Below, one piece after another: positions 33,024 to 40,578 of a stretch of 40,666 nucleotides of DNA. Within the stretch, counting starts at the first letter, position 1, and every line of letters starts with the position of its first letter. The stretch is from an uncultured Clostridia bacterium. GTDB lineage: Bacteria > Bacillota > Clostridia > Oscillospirales > Ruminococcaceae. Below the pieces are notes generated by a model. The model searched no databases and was not told the origin of the DNA. It worked only from the letters and a program-made list of their open reading frames with translations. The DNA lies in assembly GCA_947627985.1 (NCBI GenBank), contig CANQYD010000017.1, forward strand, positions 1 through 40,666, written 5' to 3'. The translations under genes and the position numbers were made by a program.

Positions 33024-35576
33024 TTACCGGTCCTCTTCCTGCATGACGTAGCCCTCGAAGATGTCGCCTTCCTTGAAGTCGCTGAATTTTTCAAGGGTGA
33101 TGCCGCACTCAAATCCCGCCGCAACATCGCGGACATTGTCTTTAAAGCGCTTGAGGCTGGACATCTTGTCGTCTGCGATGATTATTCCGTCGCGGACGAT
33201 TCTCACCTGATCGTTTCTTGAAATCTTGCCGTCCAAAACATAGCAGCCCGCGACTGCGCCGACGCCGGTGATCTTGTAGACCTGCCTTACCTCGACTCTT
33301 GCGGTATCGACTTCCTTGAACTTCGGTGCAAGCATTCCCTTCATGGCGGTCTGGATTTCCTCGATGGCGTCATAGATGACACGGTATAGGCGCATATCCA
33401 CGCCGTCTCTCTCGGCGTTTGCCTTGGCGACGGGGTCGGGTCGGACGTTGAAGCCGACGATTATCGCATTTGAAGCCGAGGCGAGCATGACGTCGCTCTC
33501 GGACACCGCTCCCACGCCGCCGTGGATGACTTTGACGCGGACTTCGTCGTTGGAAATCTTTTCAAGAGACTGCTTTACAGCCTCCACCGAGCCCTGTACG
33601 TCGGCTTTTACGACGATCGGCAGCTCCTTCATCTCGCCCTCGGATATCTGCGTAAAGAGGTTGTCGAGGGTGACTTTCTGATACTGCTTGAAGATTTCCT
33701 CTTTCTGCTCATGTTTTCTCTGCTCGACGAGCTCTCTTGCGAGTTTTTCATCGGCGACGGCGTTAAAGACGTCTCCCGCGGAAGGAGCTTCGTCAAGACC
33801 GGTGATCTCGACAGGCACCGACGGACCCGCTTCGGTGACGGCTCTGCCCTTGTCGTCGGTCATCGTCCTGACGCGACCTACAGACGTCCCGGCGATGATG
33901 ATATCCCCCATGTGAAGAGTGCCGTTCTGCACCAAAACCGTAGCGACCGGTCCTCTGCCCCTGTCGAGGCGCGCTTCGATGACCGAGCCCTTTGCAAGGC
34001 GGTTGGGGTTGGCTTTGAGCTCCATCACGTCCGCGACCAGAAGGACGTTTTCAAGCAGCTCGTCAATCCCCTCGCCCGTCTTAGCGGACACCGGCACGCA
34101 TACCACGTCGCCTCCCCAAGCCTCGACCACAAGGTCGTGCTCGGTGAGCTGCTGCATGATCCTGTCGGGGTTTGCGCCCTCTTTATCCATCTTGTTGATG
34201 GCGACGATGATCGATACCCCCGCTGCTTTTGCGTGATTTATCGCCTCGACGGTCTGCGGCATGATACCGTCGTCAGCGGCGACGACAAGTATCGCGATAT
34301 CCGTGACCATCGCGCCTCTTAAACGCATGGCGGTAAAAGCCTCATGACCCGGGGTATCAAGGAATGTGATATCCCTGCCGTTGATTTTTACACGGTAAGC
34401 GCCGATGTGCTGGGTAATGCCGCCCGCTTCGGTCGCGGTGACGTTTGCGTGGCGGATTTTATCAAGAAGCGAAGTCTTGCCGTGGTCGACATGACCCATG
34501 ACGACGACGACGGGGCTCCTCTCGACGAGGTCTTCCGCCTTGTCCTCTTCATCTACAATAAGTCTCTCCTCGATCGTGACGACGACCTCTTTCTCGACCT
34601 TTGCGCCCAATTCTTCGGCTACAAGTGAAGCGGTGTCGAAGTCGATAGTCTGGTTTAGATTTGCAAACACCCCAAGGGTCATCAGCTTCTTGACGACCTC
34701 GGAAGCGGTGACTTTAAGGCGGGTCGCAAGCTCGGAGACGACGATCTCGTCGGGTATCATGACCCGAAGCTGCTGCTTTCTTGCGCGCTCCAGCTCAAGC
34801 CTCTTGAGCTTCTCGGCTTCGGTCTCCCGCTTTGATGAGAACTGCTGCTTCTTCTGCTGTTTCGACTTCTGGACCAGTTTCTGCTTTTTCTGATAGTTAT
34901 CGTTATTTTTTCTGCCGCTGTCGGCAAGATTATCGTAGCGCTCGTTGTACTTGTCGATGTTGACGTAGCTTCCCCTCGTATCGACGACGGTCTGCTTTGA
35001 CGTCTCTGCCGACGTGCTGACCCCGCTCGCGATGAGTTTCTGCCGCTCGCCGTGTTCCTGCTTCTTGGCGGGCTTTTTCTCCTGCTTGGGTCTTTGGGGC
35101 TTCGGCTGATTCTGCTGTTTCGCCGGCTCTTTCTGCTTTTGAGGTTCCGGCTTTTTGGCTTCCGGCTCCGGCTTTTTCGGCTCGGGCTTGGGTTCCGGCT
35201 TGGGTTCCGGCTTAGGCTCCGGCTTTTTGGGCTCGACCTTGACTTCCGGCTCGGGCTTTTTAATCTCCGGCTCGGGCTTCTTAGGCTCCGGCTCCGGCTT
35301 TTTGACGTCTTCCGCCGCCGGCTCCTTTGCGGGTTCCGGCTTCTTGGGCTTCTTGGGCTCCGGCTTTGCGGTCTTTGTCTTATCGGCAAAATAACCGTCA
35401 AAGCTGTCCACCTGATTCTTTTTGGTATACAGCTCGAAAATGTAATTTGTCTCCTCCGGTGTAAGACCCGCTCCGGGCTTTTTGATCCCGAAGGGTCCCG
35501 CCAGCGCTTCGATAAGCTCCGCGGAGGGAATTTTAAGGTCCTTGGAAAGATCGGTTATTTTGTATTTTTTTATCAT
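33024..35576 (-). CDS. infB: Translation initiation factor IF-2
   Basis: An 850-residue GTPase that brings initiator tRNA to the 30S subunit. The start is the ATG at 35576 with GGGAG 9 nt upstream; a TTG at 35594 overlaps that site. A first IF2_N domain covers about 1-50. Residues about 70-172 are a Lys/Pro/Glu repeat region built on KPEP and KPEPKPEP units, followed by a Gln/Lys-rich stretch. A second IF2_N domain is at about 273-330. The G domain has GHVDHGKT (361-368), DTPGHEAF and NKMD. Domains II-IV follow to the C-terminus. The Pro/Lys/Glu region corresponds at DNA level to a short tandem repeat at about 35185-35223. It is the core of the nusA-infB operon. Confidence 0.96.
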   Translation of the reverse strand: MIKKYKITDLSKDLKIPSAELIEALAGPFGIKKPGAGLTPEETNYIFELYTKKNQVDSFDGYFADKTKTAKPEPKKPKKPEPAKEPAAEDVKKPEPEPKKPEPEIKKPEPEVKVEPKKPEPKPEPKPEPKPEPKKPEPEAKKPEPQKQKEPAKQQNQPKPQRPKQEKKPAKKQEHGERQKLIASGVSTSAETSKQTVVDTRGSYVNIDKYNERYDNLADSGRKNNDNYQKKQKLVQKSKQQKKQQFSSKRETEAEKLKRLELERARKQQLRVMIPDEIVVSELATRLKVTASEVVKKLMTLGVFANLNQTIDFDTASLVAEELGAKVEKEVVVTIEERLIVDEEDKAEDLVERSPVVVVMGHVDHGKTSLLDKIRHANVTATEAGGITQHIGAYRVKINGRDITFLDTPGHEAFTAMRLRGAMVTDIAILVVAADDGIMPQTVEAINHAKAAGVSIIVAINKMDKEGANPDRIMQQLTEHDLVVEAWGGDVVCVPVSAKTGEGIDELLENVLLVADVMELKANPNRLAKGSVIEARLDRGRGPVATVLVQNGTLHMGDIIIAGTSVGRVRTMTDDKGRAVTEAGPSVPVEITGLDEAPSAGDVFNAVADEKLARELVEQRKHEQKEEIFKQYQKVTLDNLFTQISEGEMKELPIVVKADVQGSVEAVKQSLEKISNDEVRVKVIHGGVGAVSESDVMLASASNAIIVGFNVRPDPVAKANAERDGVDMRLYRVIYDAIEEIQTAMKGMLAPKFKEVDTARVEVRQVYKITGVGAVAGCYVLDGKISRNDQVRIVRDGIIIADDKMSSLKRFKDNVRDVAAGFECGITLEKFSDFKEGDIFEGYVMQEEDR
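35185..35223. repeat. 12-bp in-frame tandem repeats within infB
   Basis: Units of GGTTCCGGCTTG (plus strand) occur about three times in a row. On the coding strand they encode Lys-Pro-Glu-Pro. Related degenerate units extend across about 35150-35330. They are likely to vary in number between strains by slippage; this is inference. Confidence 0.7.
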
Positions 35577-35607
35577 AGGCAATTGCTCCCTCAAGTTTTG
35601 TTTTTAT

Positions 35608-35907
35608 TCATAAAGTAAGCTTTTTCTTTATCGCGTCCGAAAAGCCTTTGTCGGTGACGGCAAGTATCGCGTATCTCTTGCCGACCGTCTCGGCGATACC
35701 GTAAGAGGTCTCGGGGATTATGATCATCTCGGTCTTTGATCTGTCGCAGCGGTATTTCATCTCCGAAAGAGTTTTTTCGGAGGCGTCGGAGGTGATCATG
35801 ACAAGCCTCGCCTCTTTTTTGTCTATCGCCGACTTCACTTCATCAGCGCCGCCGATGAGTTTCCCGGCGCGTCTTGAGATCGAAAGAATTCCTCCTAAGC
35901 CGCTCAT
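35608..35907 (-). CDS. L7Ae/L30e-family RNA-binding protein (YlxQ-like)
   Basis: A 99-residue protein of the ribosomal L7Ae/L30e fold: LSISRRAGKLIGGADEVKSAI, ARLVMITSDASEKTL, and a C-terminal AILAVTDKGFSDAIKK. It is the standard third small gene of the Bacillota nusA-infB operon. Its ATG overlaps the rnpM stop by 4 nt, and infB follows after 31 nt. It probably binds kink-turn RNA; the in vivo target is not established from sequence. Confidence 0.92.
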   Translation of the reverse strand: MSGLGGILSISRRAGKLIGGADEVKSAIDKKEARLVMITSDASEKTLSEMKYRCDRSKTEMIIIPETSYGIAETVGKRYAILAVTDKGFSDAIKKKLTL

Positions 35908-36179
35908 TTACCTGCCTCGCTTTCTATCTCTTCTGCAAGGCGGTCGTAGATGTCGGCTGAAATCTCGCACTCAAGGCTTTTTTCAAGGCGCTTTCCCTTT
36001 CTCGCCTTTTTGAGGCATTCCGGGTCCCGGCATATATATGCCCCTCTGCCCGGCTTTTTGCCGACCGGGTCGAGAGATATCTCCCCCTCGGGTGAGCGGA
36101 CGATCCGAAGCAGCTCTTTTTTGGACTTCGATGCCGTGCAGCCGACGCAGGAGCGCATTGGGATCTTCCGCGTCTTCAT
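35904..36179 (-). CDS. rnpM: RNase P modulator RnpM (YlxR family)
   Basis: A 91-residue basic protein. The start is the ATG at 36179, one base past the nusA stop; longer frames run into nusA. Family motifs: RSCVGCTASKSKKELLRIVR, then DPVGKKPGRGAYICRDPEC, with a Lys-rich helix. YlxR proteins were recently shown in Bacillus subtilis to bind and modulate RNase P, hence the name RnpM. Cys residues in CVGC and ICRDPEC are retained. The position between nusA and ylxQ is canonical. Confidence 0.92.
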   Translation of the reverse strand: MKTRKIPMRSCVGCTASKSKKELLRIVRSPEGEISLDPVGKKPGRGAYICRDPECLKKARKGKRLEKSLECEISADIYDRLAEEIESEAGK

Positions 36180-36180
36180 A

Positions 36181-37323
36181 TCACTCGGACGCCTCCTCAT
36201 GATTCTCTTCGGCGGCTTCGGTAACTTCGGCAACTTCCTCGGCGGGTTCATCTTCCTTGACTTCCGCTTCGGCAGCCTTTGCCCTTTCCTTAGCCTGCTC
36301 CTCGGAGATTATGTCGATCTTGTACTTTGTCAGCCTTGCGGCAAGCTTTGCGTTCTGACCTCTGTTTCCTATCGCCAAAGACAGCTGATTGTCCGGCACG
36401 ACGACGGTGCAGGATTTTGTCTCCCCCTCGTCCACCGTCACCGAGATGACCTCGGCGGGTGCAAGCGCTGCGGCGATGAAGTCGCTGTCGTTTTCACTGT
36501 AGGGGATAAGGTCGATCTTCTCGCCGTGCAGCTCTTTTCTTATTGCCGCAATTCTCGCCTGCTTGGGACCTATGCAAGCCCCGATGGGGTCGATGTTCGG
36601 GTCCTGAGCGTAAACGGCGACTTTCGATCTCGCGCCTGCCTCACGGGATATCGCCTTGATCTCGACGGAGCCGTCGAAAATCTCCGGGACTTCGAGCTCA
36701 AACAGTCTTCTCACGAAGTCCTGATGGCTCCTCGACACCCTTATATAGGGCTTTTTCTCGGCGTTGATATCTACGACGTAGACTTTAATGAGCTCGCCGG
36801 GGATATAGCTCTCGTCGGGGATCTGTTCCGACCTCGGGAAGTAAATTTCGTCCTTGTCGATGGTGATGATGGCGTTGCCCTTCGGCTCGATCTTCTGTAC
36901 CCTTGCGATGACGAGCTCGTGTTCCTTGTCCTTGTACTGCTCGACCATCTTCTCCCTCTCAAACTGTTTGATGTCGGAGCGGATGTCCTGTTTTGCGGGA
37001 TTTACCGACACGCGGCGGAGTTTTTTGGTATCGATGGGTATCTCGACTATGCCGCCGACGTAAGCCGCCGTATCGTAGGTGAGAGCCTGATCTTTAGTGA
37101 TCTGCGTCGCCGGGTCTTCGGGTTCGCCCTCGACGACGGTCTTGATAAGTCCGACCGAGAACTCCTCAGCCTCGGGATCGACGACTACCCGGATTTCGCT
37201 GTTCGGATAGTCCTTCTCGACCGCCTTTCTGATCCTTATCTTGAGCTTCTCGATGAGCATTTCCGCGGGGATTCCGTTTTGCTGCTCGATCATCTTAATC
37301 GCTTCAAAAATTGCCTTGCTCAT
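36181..37323 (-). CDS. nusA: Transcription termination/antitermination factor NusA
   Basis: A 380-residue RNA polymerase-associated factor. The N-terminal polymerase-binding domain (about 1-130) starts MSKAIFEAIKMIEQQNGIPA; an S1 domain (about 135-200) contains GIVEIPIDTKK and VIARVQKIEPKGNAI; two KH domains follow, with AGARSKVAVYAQDPNIDPIGACIGPK... and LAIGNRGQNAKLAARL. The C-terminal 35 residues are Ala/Glu-rich and disordered, as in many Bacillota. No E. coli-type acidic repeat domains are present. It follows rimP by 39 nt. Confidence 0.95.
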   Translation of the reverse strand: MSKAIFEAIKMIEQQNGIPAEMLIEKLKIRIRKAVEKDYPNSEIRVVVDPEAEEFSVGLIKTVVEGEPEDPATQITKDQALTYDTAAYVGGIVEIPIDTKKLRRVSVNPAKQDIRSDIKQFEREKMVEQYKDKEHELVIARVQKIEPKGNAIITIDKDEIYFPRSEQIPDESYIPGELIKVYVVDINAEKKPYIRVSRSHQDFVRRLFELEVPEIFDGSVEIKAISREAGARSKVAVYAQDPNIDPIGACIGPKQARIAAIRKELHGEKIDLIPYSENDSDFIAAALAPAEVISVTVDEGETKSCTVVVPDNQLSLAIGNRGQNAKLAARLTKYKIDIISEEQAKERAKAAEAEVKEDEPAEEVAEVTEAAEENHEEASE

Positions 37324-37362
37324 TTTGTTTATTACCTCGCTTTATACTGATATTTTTCCTTT

Positions 37363-37848
37363 TTATTCCTCTAAATCCTTTTCCCAATCGCTGTCGTCGT
37401 CAAGTTTTACATATGCCGTCTCCGACAGAGCGACTTTTTCCTCATGATCTCCCCGGTCCACCGCTATGCTCTCGCCGTCATAGCCTTTAAGTATCCCGGA
37501 GAATTCCCTTTCGCCGTCTTTGGGTCGGATATAGCGAATCCTCACGGGGTCGCCGATACAGACTTCAAAGTGCTCGGGTCTCTCAAGACGCCTCCCGAGA
37601 CCGGGAGAGCAGACCTCGAAGATGTAGCTTCCCGGGACGGGGTCCTGCTCGTCAAGGAGCTTGTCGAGCGGTCGGTGAAGAGCTTCGCAGTCGGATATCC
37701 CGATCCCGCCGTCCTTGTCGATATAGACCCGAAGATATAGATTCGCGCCCTCTTTTTCATACTTCACGTCCCATAAAAAGAGACCTAATTCGTCGCAAAG
37801 AGGCTCCGCAAGCTTTCTCACCGAGTCCGCCACTCTGCGTTCTGCCAT
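37363..37848 (-). CDS. rimP: Ribosome maturation factor RimP
   Basis: A 161-residue factor for 30S assembly. The start is the ATG at 37848 with AAGGAGG 7 nt upstream; an earlier ATG at 37872 overlaps that site. Typical blocks: LAEPLCDELGLFLWDVKYEKEG, LRVYIDKDGGIGISDCEALHR, DPVPGSYIFEVCSPGLGRRL (the SPGLxRPL-type signature), and a C-terminal Sm-like barrel. It is the first gene of the nusA-infB operon and has its own promoter and a leader hairpin. Confidence 0.94.
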   Translation of the reverse strand: MAERRVADSVRKLAEPLCDELGLFLWDVKYEKEGANLYLRVYIDKDGGIGISDCEALHRPLDKLLDEQDPVPGSYIFEVCSPGLGRRLERPEHFEVCIGDPVRIRYIRPKDGEREFSGILKGYDGESIAVDRGDHEEKVALSETAYVKLDDDSDWEKDLEE

Positions 37849-37874
37849 TTTTATCCCTCCTTGACATTTCAAAG

Positions 37875-37904
37875 AAAAAAGGCGGGAGTCATCTAAATCC
37901 AGCC
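37875..37904 (-). promoter_or_regulatory. Leader hairpin with T-run upstream of rimP-nusA (possible attenuator)
   Basis: On the minus strand GGCTGGA (37904-37898) pairs with TCCCGCC (37887-37881) with one mismatch, extended by A-T pairs, then a run of six T (37880-37875). It lies between the rimP promoter and start codon. It looks like an intrinsic terminator with an imperfect stem. In B. subtilis NusA is known to autoregulate its operon through NusA-dependent termination in the leader; the same control here is inference. Confidence 0.7.
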
Positions 37905-37927
37905 TTTCTCTAATACTTATCGCATAT

Positions 37928-37955
37928 ATTATAACACATTTTTTTCAAAATGCAA
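37928..37955 (-). promoter_or_regulatory. Sigma-A promoter of the rimP-nusA-infB operon
   Basis: On the minus strand TTGCAT (37950-37955), a 16-bp spacer and a perfect TATAAT (37928-37933). It sits immediately past the radC stop at 37961. Transcription would begin near 37921, giving a 70-80 nt leader that contains the terminator-like hairpin. Confidence 0.78.
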
Positions 37956-37960
37956 GTGTT

Positions 37961-38617
37961 TCAGCAAATTTTCTTGAATATTTTCATCGAAAATACCCCG
38001 TCGCGACCGCAGATTATGTGATCCAGCAGGATTATGCCGTGCAAGGTGAGCTCTTTTATCAGCTCCTCCGTCGCGATCTCGTCCGATTCTGAGGGCTGAC
38101 AGCTTCCCGCAGGGTGGTTGTGGGCGATGATTATCCTGCGGCTGTCATAATTTTCAAGAGCTTTTAGGATATCGTCTATGCCGACGGTGACGCCGGCTCC
38201 GTTGCCGCTTGCGACCGTAAGACAGCATATCGCAAAATTTTTGGGATCAAGGCAGGCGATCTTAAACTGCTCGACCGGGATATATTCAAACTGCTTTTTA
38301 AAGTAACGGCAGGCAAACTCCGGCTCGTCGAGGCGCTCGCCGGGAATGCCGCAGCTGCTTATTAAATAGTATATCTCCCTAAGACTGCTGATCAGGTCTG
38401 CTGTCCGGTGATTGACCCCGGGGATTGAGATCAGCTCGTCAAATTTGGCGTTTAAGACATTTGAAATTCCGCCGAAGCGCTCTATCAGCTCCCGGGAGAG
38501 CTTTTCCGGCTCGGAGGCGACATATGTTAGAAGCAGCTCCAGCGCTTCGGTCGGAAGAAGCCCGTCCATGCCGCAGGTCATGAATCTTTCGGTGAGATAT
38601 TTTTTCCTTGCGTCCAT
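37961..38617 (-). CDS. radC: RadC family JAB/MPN-domain protein
   Basis: A 218-residue protein. An N-terminal helix-hairpin-helix part (about 1-90: LLTYVASEPEKLSRELIERFG, ISIPGVNHRTADLI) is followed by a JAB1/MPN domain with the metal-binding motif HNHPAGSCQPSESD (His166, His168, Asp179). The family was once linked to DNA repair; a role in the repair or processing of DNA is no longer accepted for all members, so function is open. It follows folA by 9 nt; GAGGAGG precedes the ATG. Confidence 0.9.
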   Translation of the reverse strand: MDARKKYLTERFMTCGMDGLLPTEALELLLTYVASEPEKLSRELIERFGGISNVLNAKFDELISIPGVNHRTADLISSLREIYYLISSCGIPGERLDEPEFACRYFKKQFEYIPVEQFKIACLDPKNFAICCLTVASGNGAGVTVGIDDILKALENYDSRRIIIAHNHPAGSCQPSESDEIATEELIKELTLHGIILLDHIICGRDGVFSMKIFKKIC

Positions 38618-38626
38618 GGGACCTCC

Positions 38627-39103
38627 TCAGAGCGGGTGTTTTTTATATACCGCAAACTCGTACTTTAAGCCGTCCTCTTCGCCTTTTCCGACCGATTCGC
38701 GCAGGTATTTATCATGATCGAAATCGGGGAAGAATACGTCGGCTTCGGGGTATTCGAGATCTATCTCGGTGAGATAGATCTCGTCCGCAAGATCAATAGC
38801 TTGGGCATAGACCGATCCCCCGCCGATGATGAATGCGTCGCCCGAAGCGGCTTTTATCGCGGAATTTAAATCCGGAAAAATTTCTACGCCGTCGGGGTGG
38901 AAATCGGGCGAACGGGTGATGACGAGATTTCGGCGCTTCGGAAGCGGGCGACCGATGGATTCATAGGTCTTGCGACCCATGATGACGGTGCTTCCGCGGG
39001 TGACTTCCCGAAAATATTTCATGTCCTCGGGAATGTGCCAGAGAAGGGAGTTTTGGGCTCCGAGTTCGAGATTTTTGCCTATGGCGGCGATGAGTTTTAT
39101 CAT
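38627..39103 (-). CDS. folA: Dihydrofolate reductase
   Basis: A 158-residue enzyme that reduces dihydrofolate to tetrahydrofolate with NADPH. Family features: IAAIGKNLELG, the NSLLWHIPEDMKYFREVT segment with Trp22 and the catalytic acidic residue D27, VIMGRKTYESIGRPLP, NLVITR and the FIIGGGSVY motif. GGAGG lies 6 nt upstream of the ATG. It regenerates the folate oxidised by ThyA, whose gene lies upstream on the same strand, but about 445 bp of repeat-rich DNA separates the two. Confidence 0.95.
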   Translation of the reverse strand: MIKLIAAIGKNLELGAQNSLLWHIPEDMKYFREVTRGSTVIMGRKTYESIGRPLPKRRNLVITRSPDFHPDGVEIFPDLNSAIKAASGDAFIIGGGSVYAQAIDLADEIYLTEIDLEYPEADVFFPDFDHDKYLRESVGKGEEDGLKYEFAVYKKHPL

Positions 39104-39211
39104 GTGGGACCTCCGGGTTAGGGTGTTAGAGAGTGGATGGTAGAAGGTAGATGGTGTAGATTGAGGGTATGTGCGGGGCAGAGGGGCTTGGAGGGGTGGG
39201 AGGGGGGAGGA

Positions 39212-39291
39212 GGGCGAAGCCCGGCACGCGAAGCGTGCCCGCCGACGCTTCGCGTCGGCGCGCTGCCCTTCCGGGCAGCGGGGCTTCGCCC
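39212..39291. repeat. Hairpin-array repeat, copy E
   Basis: Modules: GGGC-GAA-GCCC (39212-39222), GGCACGC-GAA-GCGTGCC (39223-39239), CGCCGACGC stem with TTC loop (39240-39260), CGCTGCCC/GGGCAGCG with a TTCC loop (39261-39280) and GGGC-TTC-GCCC (39281-39291). Read on the minus strand, the module order matches copy B: outer, CTGCC-type, CGCCGACGC-type, variable, outer. The variable module has a different but perfectly paired stem. Confidence 0.9.
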
Positions 39292-39378
39292 CGAGCCCCC
39301 TGCTCCTATCAGGGTCCGGTAAAGGCAGACGCCTTGTGCCCAGCCTTCCTTCTTCGCTTCACCTTCGATAGAAGCAGC
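39292..39378. repeat. Flank of copy E, related to the flank of copy B
   Basis: On the minus strand this segment runs CTTCTATC ... GGAAGGCT ... GCACAAGG ... AGGAGCAGGGGGCTC and then enters copy E. The same landmarks in the same order lead into copy B at 1796-1877. On the plus strand its ends form an inverted pair GCTCCTATC and GATAGAAGC. Confidence 0.7.
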
Positions 39379-39446
39379 AGCCCTGTGCCAAGGGTGTGAC
39401 TGCTGCTCGGGGAACCTTTGCCCTCCTTAAGTGCGGACCTGCACAC

Positions 39447-39531
39447 GGGCGAAGCCCCCGGTGCCGAAGGCACCGGCTTCCCCGGCTTCGCCGGGGAAGC
39501 GACCGCGCTCGCGCGCGGTCGGGCTTCGCCC
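39447..39531. repeat. Hairpin-array repeat, copy F
   Basis: Modules: GGGC-GAA-GCCC (39447-39457), CCGGTGCC-GAA-GGCACCGG (39458-39476), a 10-bp stem CTTCCCCGGC with TTC loop (39477-39499), GACCGCGC/GCGCGGTC (39501-39520) and GGGC-TTC-GCCC (39521-39531). All inner stems differ from copies B-E yet pair perfectly; module 2 resembles one in copy A. It ends 18 nt past the thyA stop, beside the tract CCTCCCGCACCC. Confidence 0.9.
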
Positions 39532-39548
39532 TTCCCTCCTCCCGCACC

Positions 39549-40451
39549 CTACTGCGCAATCGGGAATGAAATCTTCCCCATATGCCGATAATCGATAAGC
39601 TTCACGTCCTTAAGCTCCGCAGAATTGTCAAAATCATAGAAATCCCCGATCTCGGGGTTCAGCCAAAGCTTCGGCGCGGGATAGCTCCCGTTTTGGTCAT
39701 ATCTTCCGATTTGCTCCAAAACTCCCTCTTTTTGGTTGACGTAGATATGCGCGTCCTTTACCGACCAATCAAGAGTGCCGGGTTCAAGCCCCGTCACCTG
39801 CGCCAGCATGCACAAAAGCACCGCATATTGCGTCACATTAAAAGGCAGCCCGAGCGGCACGTCGCAGCTTCGCTGGTGCACCCAAGCGTTGAGCCTTCCC
39901 TCGGTCACGTCCCACTCGCTCGACCAGACGCAGGACGGCAGCACGGCGGTTTCGAGATAGTCGTTCTGCCATAGGCTCATCACCATTCTGCGGTCCCCGG
40001 GGTTGTTTTTGAGGCGGTCTATGAGGCTGTCGGTCAGGTTGAATTTGTTGACGATCCAGCCGTAAGCGGTCCCGATGGTGTGCGCCCATTCCTTCCCGAA
40101 AAACTTGTGAACATCAGTCCTGACGAGATTTCCGCTTCCGTCGGGGATCATCTGCACCGCGTTCCAATATCCGTTTTCGTCGATCTCCCACTCGTCCCAA
40201 ATGTGGACGTTGCGGGACTGCAGCCAACGCACATCGTTGGATTTTGCCTGATAGAACCAGAGCATTTCAAGGACCGCCTGTCGGATAAAGAGCTGTTTGG
40301 TGGTGAGTATGGGGAATTCCGAGCCGACGTCGAGCGAAAAGCTGAACGACGGAATTTTAAGGGTATTTACGCCGGTGCGGTTTTGCACCTCGACCCCCTC
40401 GGCGAGAATTTTTTTAAGAAGATTGCAGTAGATATCATCCCAACGCGACAT
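39549..40451 (-). CDS. thyA: Thymidylate synthase (variant active-site neighbourhood)
   Basis: A 300-residue ThyA-type enzyme that methylates dUMP to dTMP using methylenetetrahydrofolate. The start has GGAGG 7 nt upstream. Visible motifs: NRTGVNTL, the FPILTTKQL segment, the QRSCDVPLGLPFN phosphate- and dUMP-binding loop and the KDAHIYVNQ Tyr/His motif. The nucleophile is C174 in LPSCVWSSEW. The residue after it, His in E. coli (Cys146-His147), is Val here, and the usual QF further on is SEW. The rest of the fold appears intact, so this is taken as a functional sequence variant. Its partner folA lies downstream. Confidence 0.93.
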   Translation of the reverse strand: MSRWDDIYCNLLKKILAEGVEVQNRTGVNTLKIPSFSFSLDVGSEFPILTTKQLFIRQAVLEMLWFYQAKSNDVRWLQSRNVHIWDEWEIDENGYWNAVQMIPDGSGNLVRTDVHKFFGKEWAHTIGTAYGWIVNKFNLTDSLIDRLKNNPGDRRMVMSLWQNDYLETAVLPSCVWSSEWDVTEGRLNAWVHQRSCDVPLGLPFNVTQYAVLLCMLAQVTGLEPGTLDWSVKDAHIYVNQKEGVLEQIGRYDQNGSYPAPKLWLNPEIGDFYDFDNSAELKDVKLIDYRHMGKISFPIAQ

Positions 40452-40481
40452 AATTCAGCCTCCAAATATTTATTCATTATC

Positions 40482-40510
40482 AGTATATCACAAACCCTCG
40501 GGGTTTTCAA
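40482..40510 (-). promoter_or_regulatory. Sigma-A promoter of thyA
   Basis: On the minus strand TTGAAA (40505-40510), a 17-bp spacer and TATACT (40482-40487), about 30 nt before the thyA ATG. It is the likely first promoter of the leftward thyA-folA-radC run. Confidence 0.78.
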
Positions 40511-40578
40511 TAGGCTTTTTGGGGGAGGAAGTGTCCAACCCGCCCACAATATGTTATAATAAGATCGAGGTGATGAAA

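Larger units (their letters stand above)
39104..39548. other. Repeat-filled gap between thyA and folA
   Basis: A 445-bp stretch with no credible gene. Right to left it contains array copy F, a hairpin AGCAGCAG/CTGCTGCT (39373-39380 with 39400-39407), the flank of copy E (shared in inverted form with 1796-1877), copy E, and a purine-rich tract (39117-39211) whose reverse complement resembles the CT-rich run at 300-370. Confidence 0.75.

Noticed and set aside
33522-37350. Long plus-strand frames opposite infB and nusA (266 and 466 codons)
   Set aside because: Antisense shadows of conserved housekeeping genes; no ribosome binding site or homologous motif seen.
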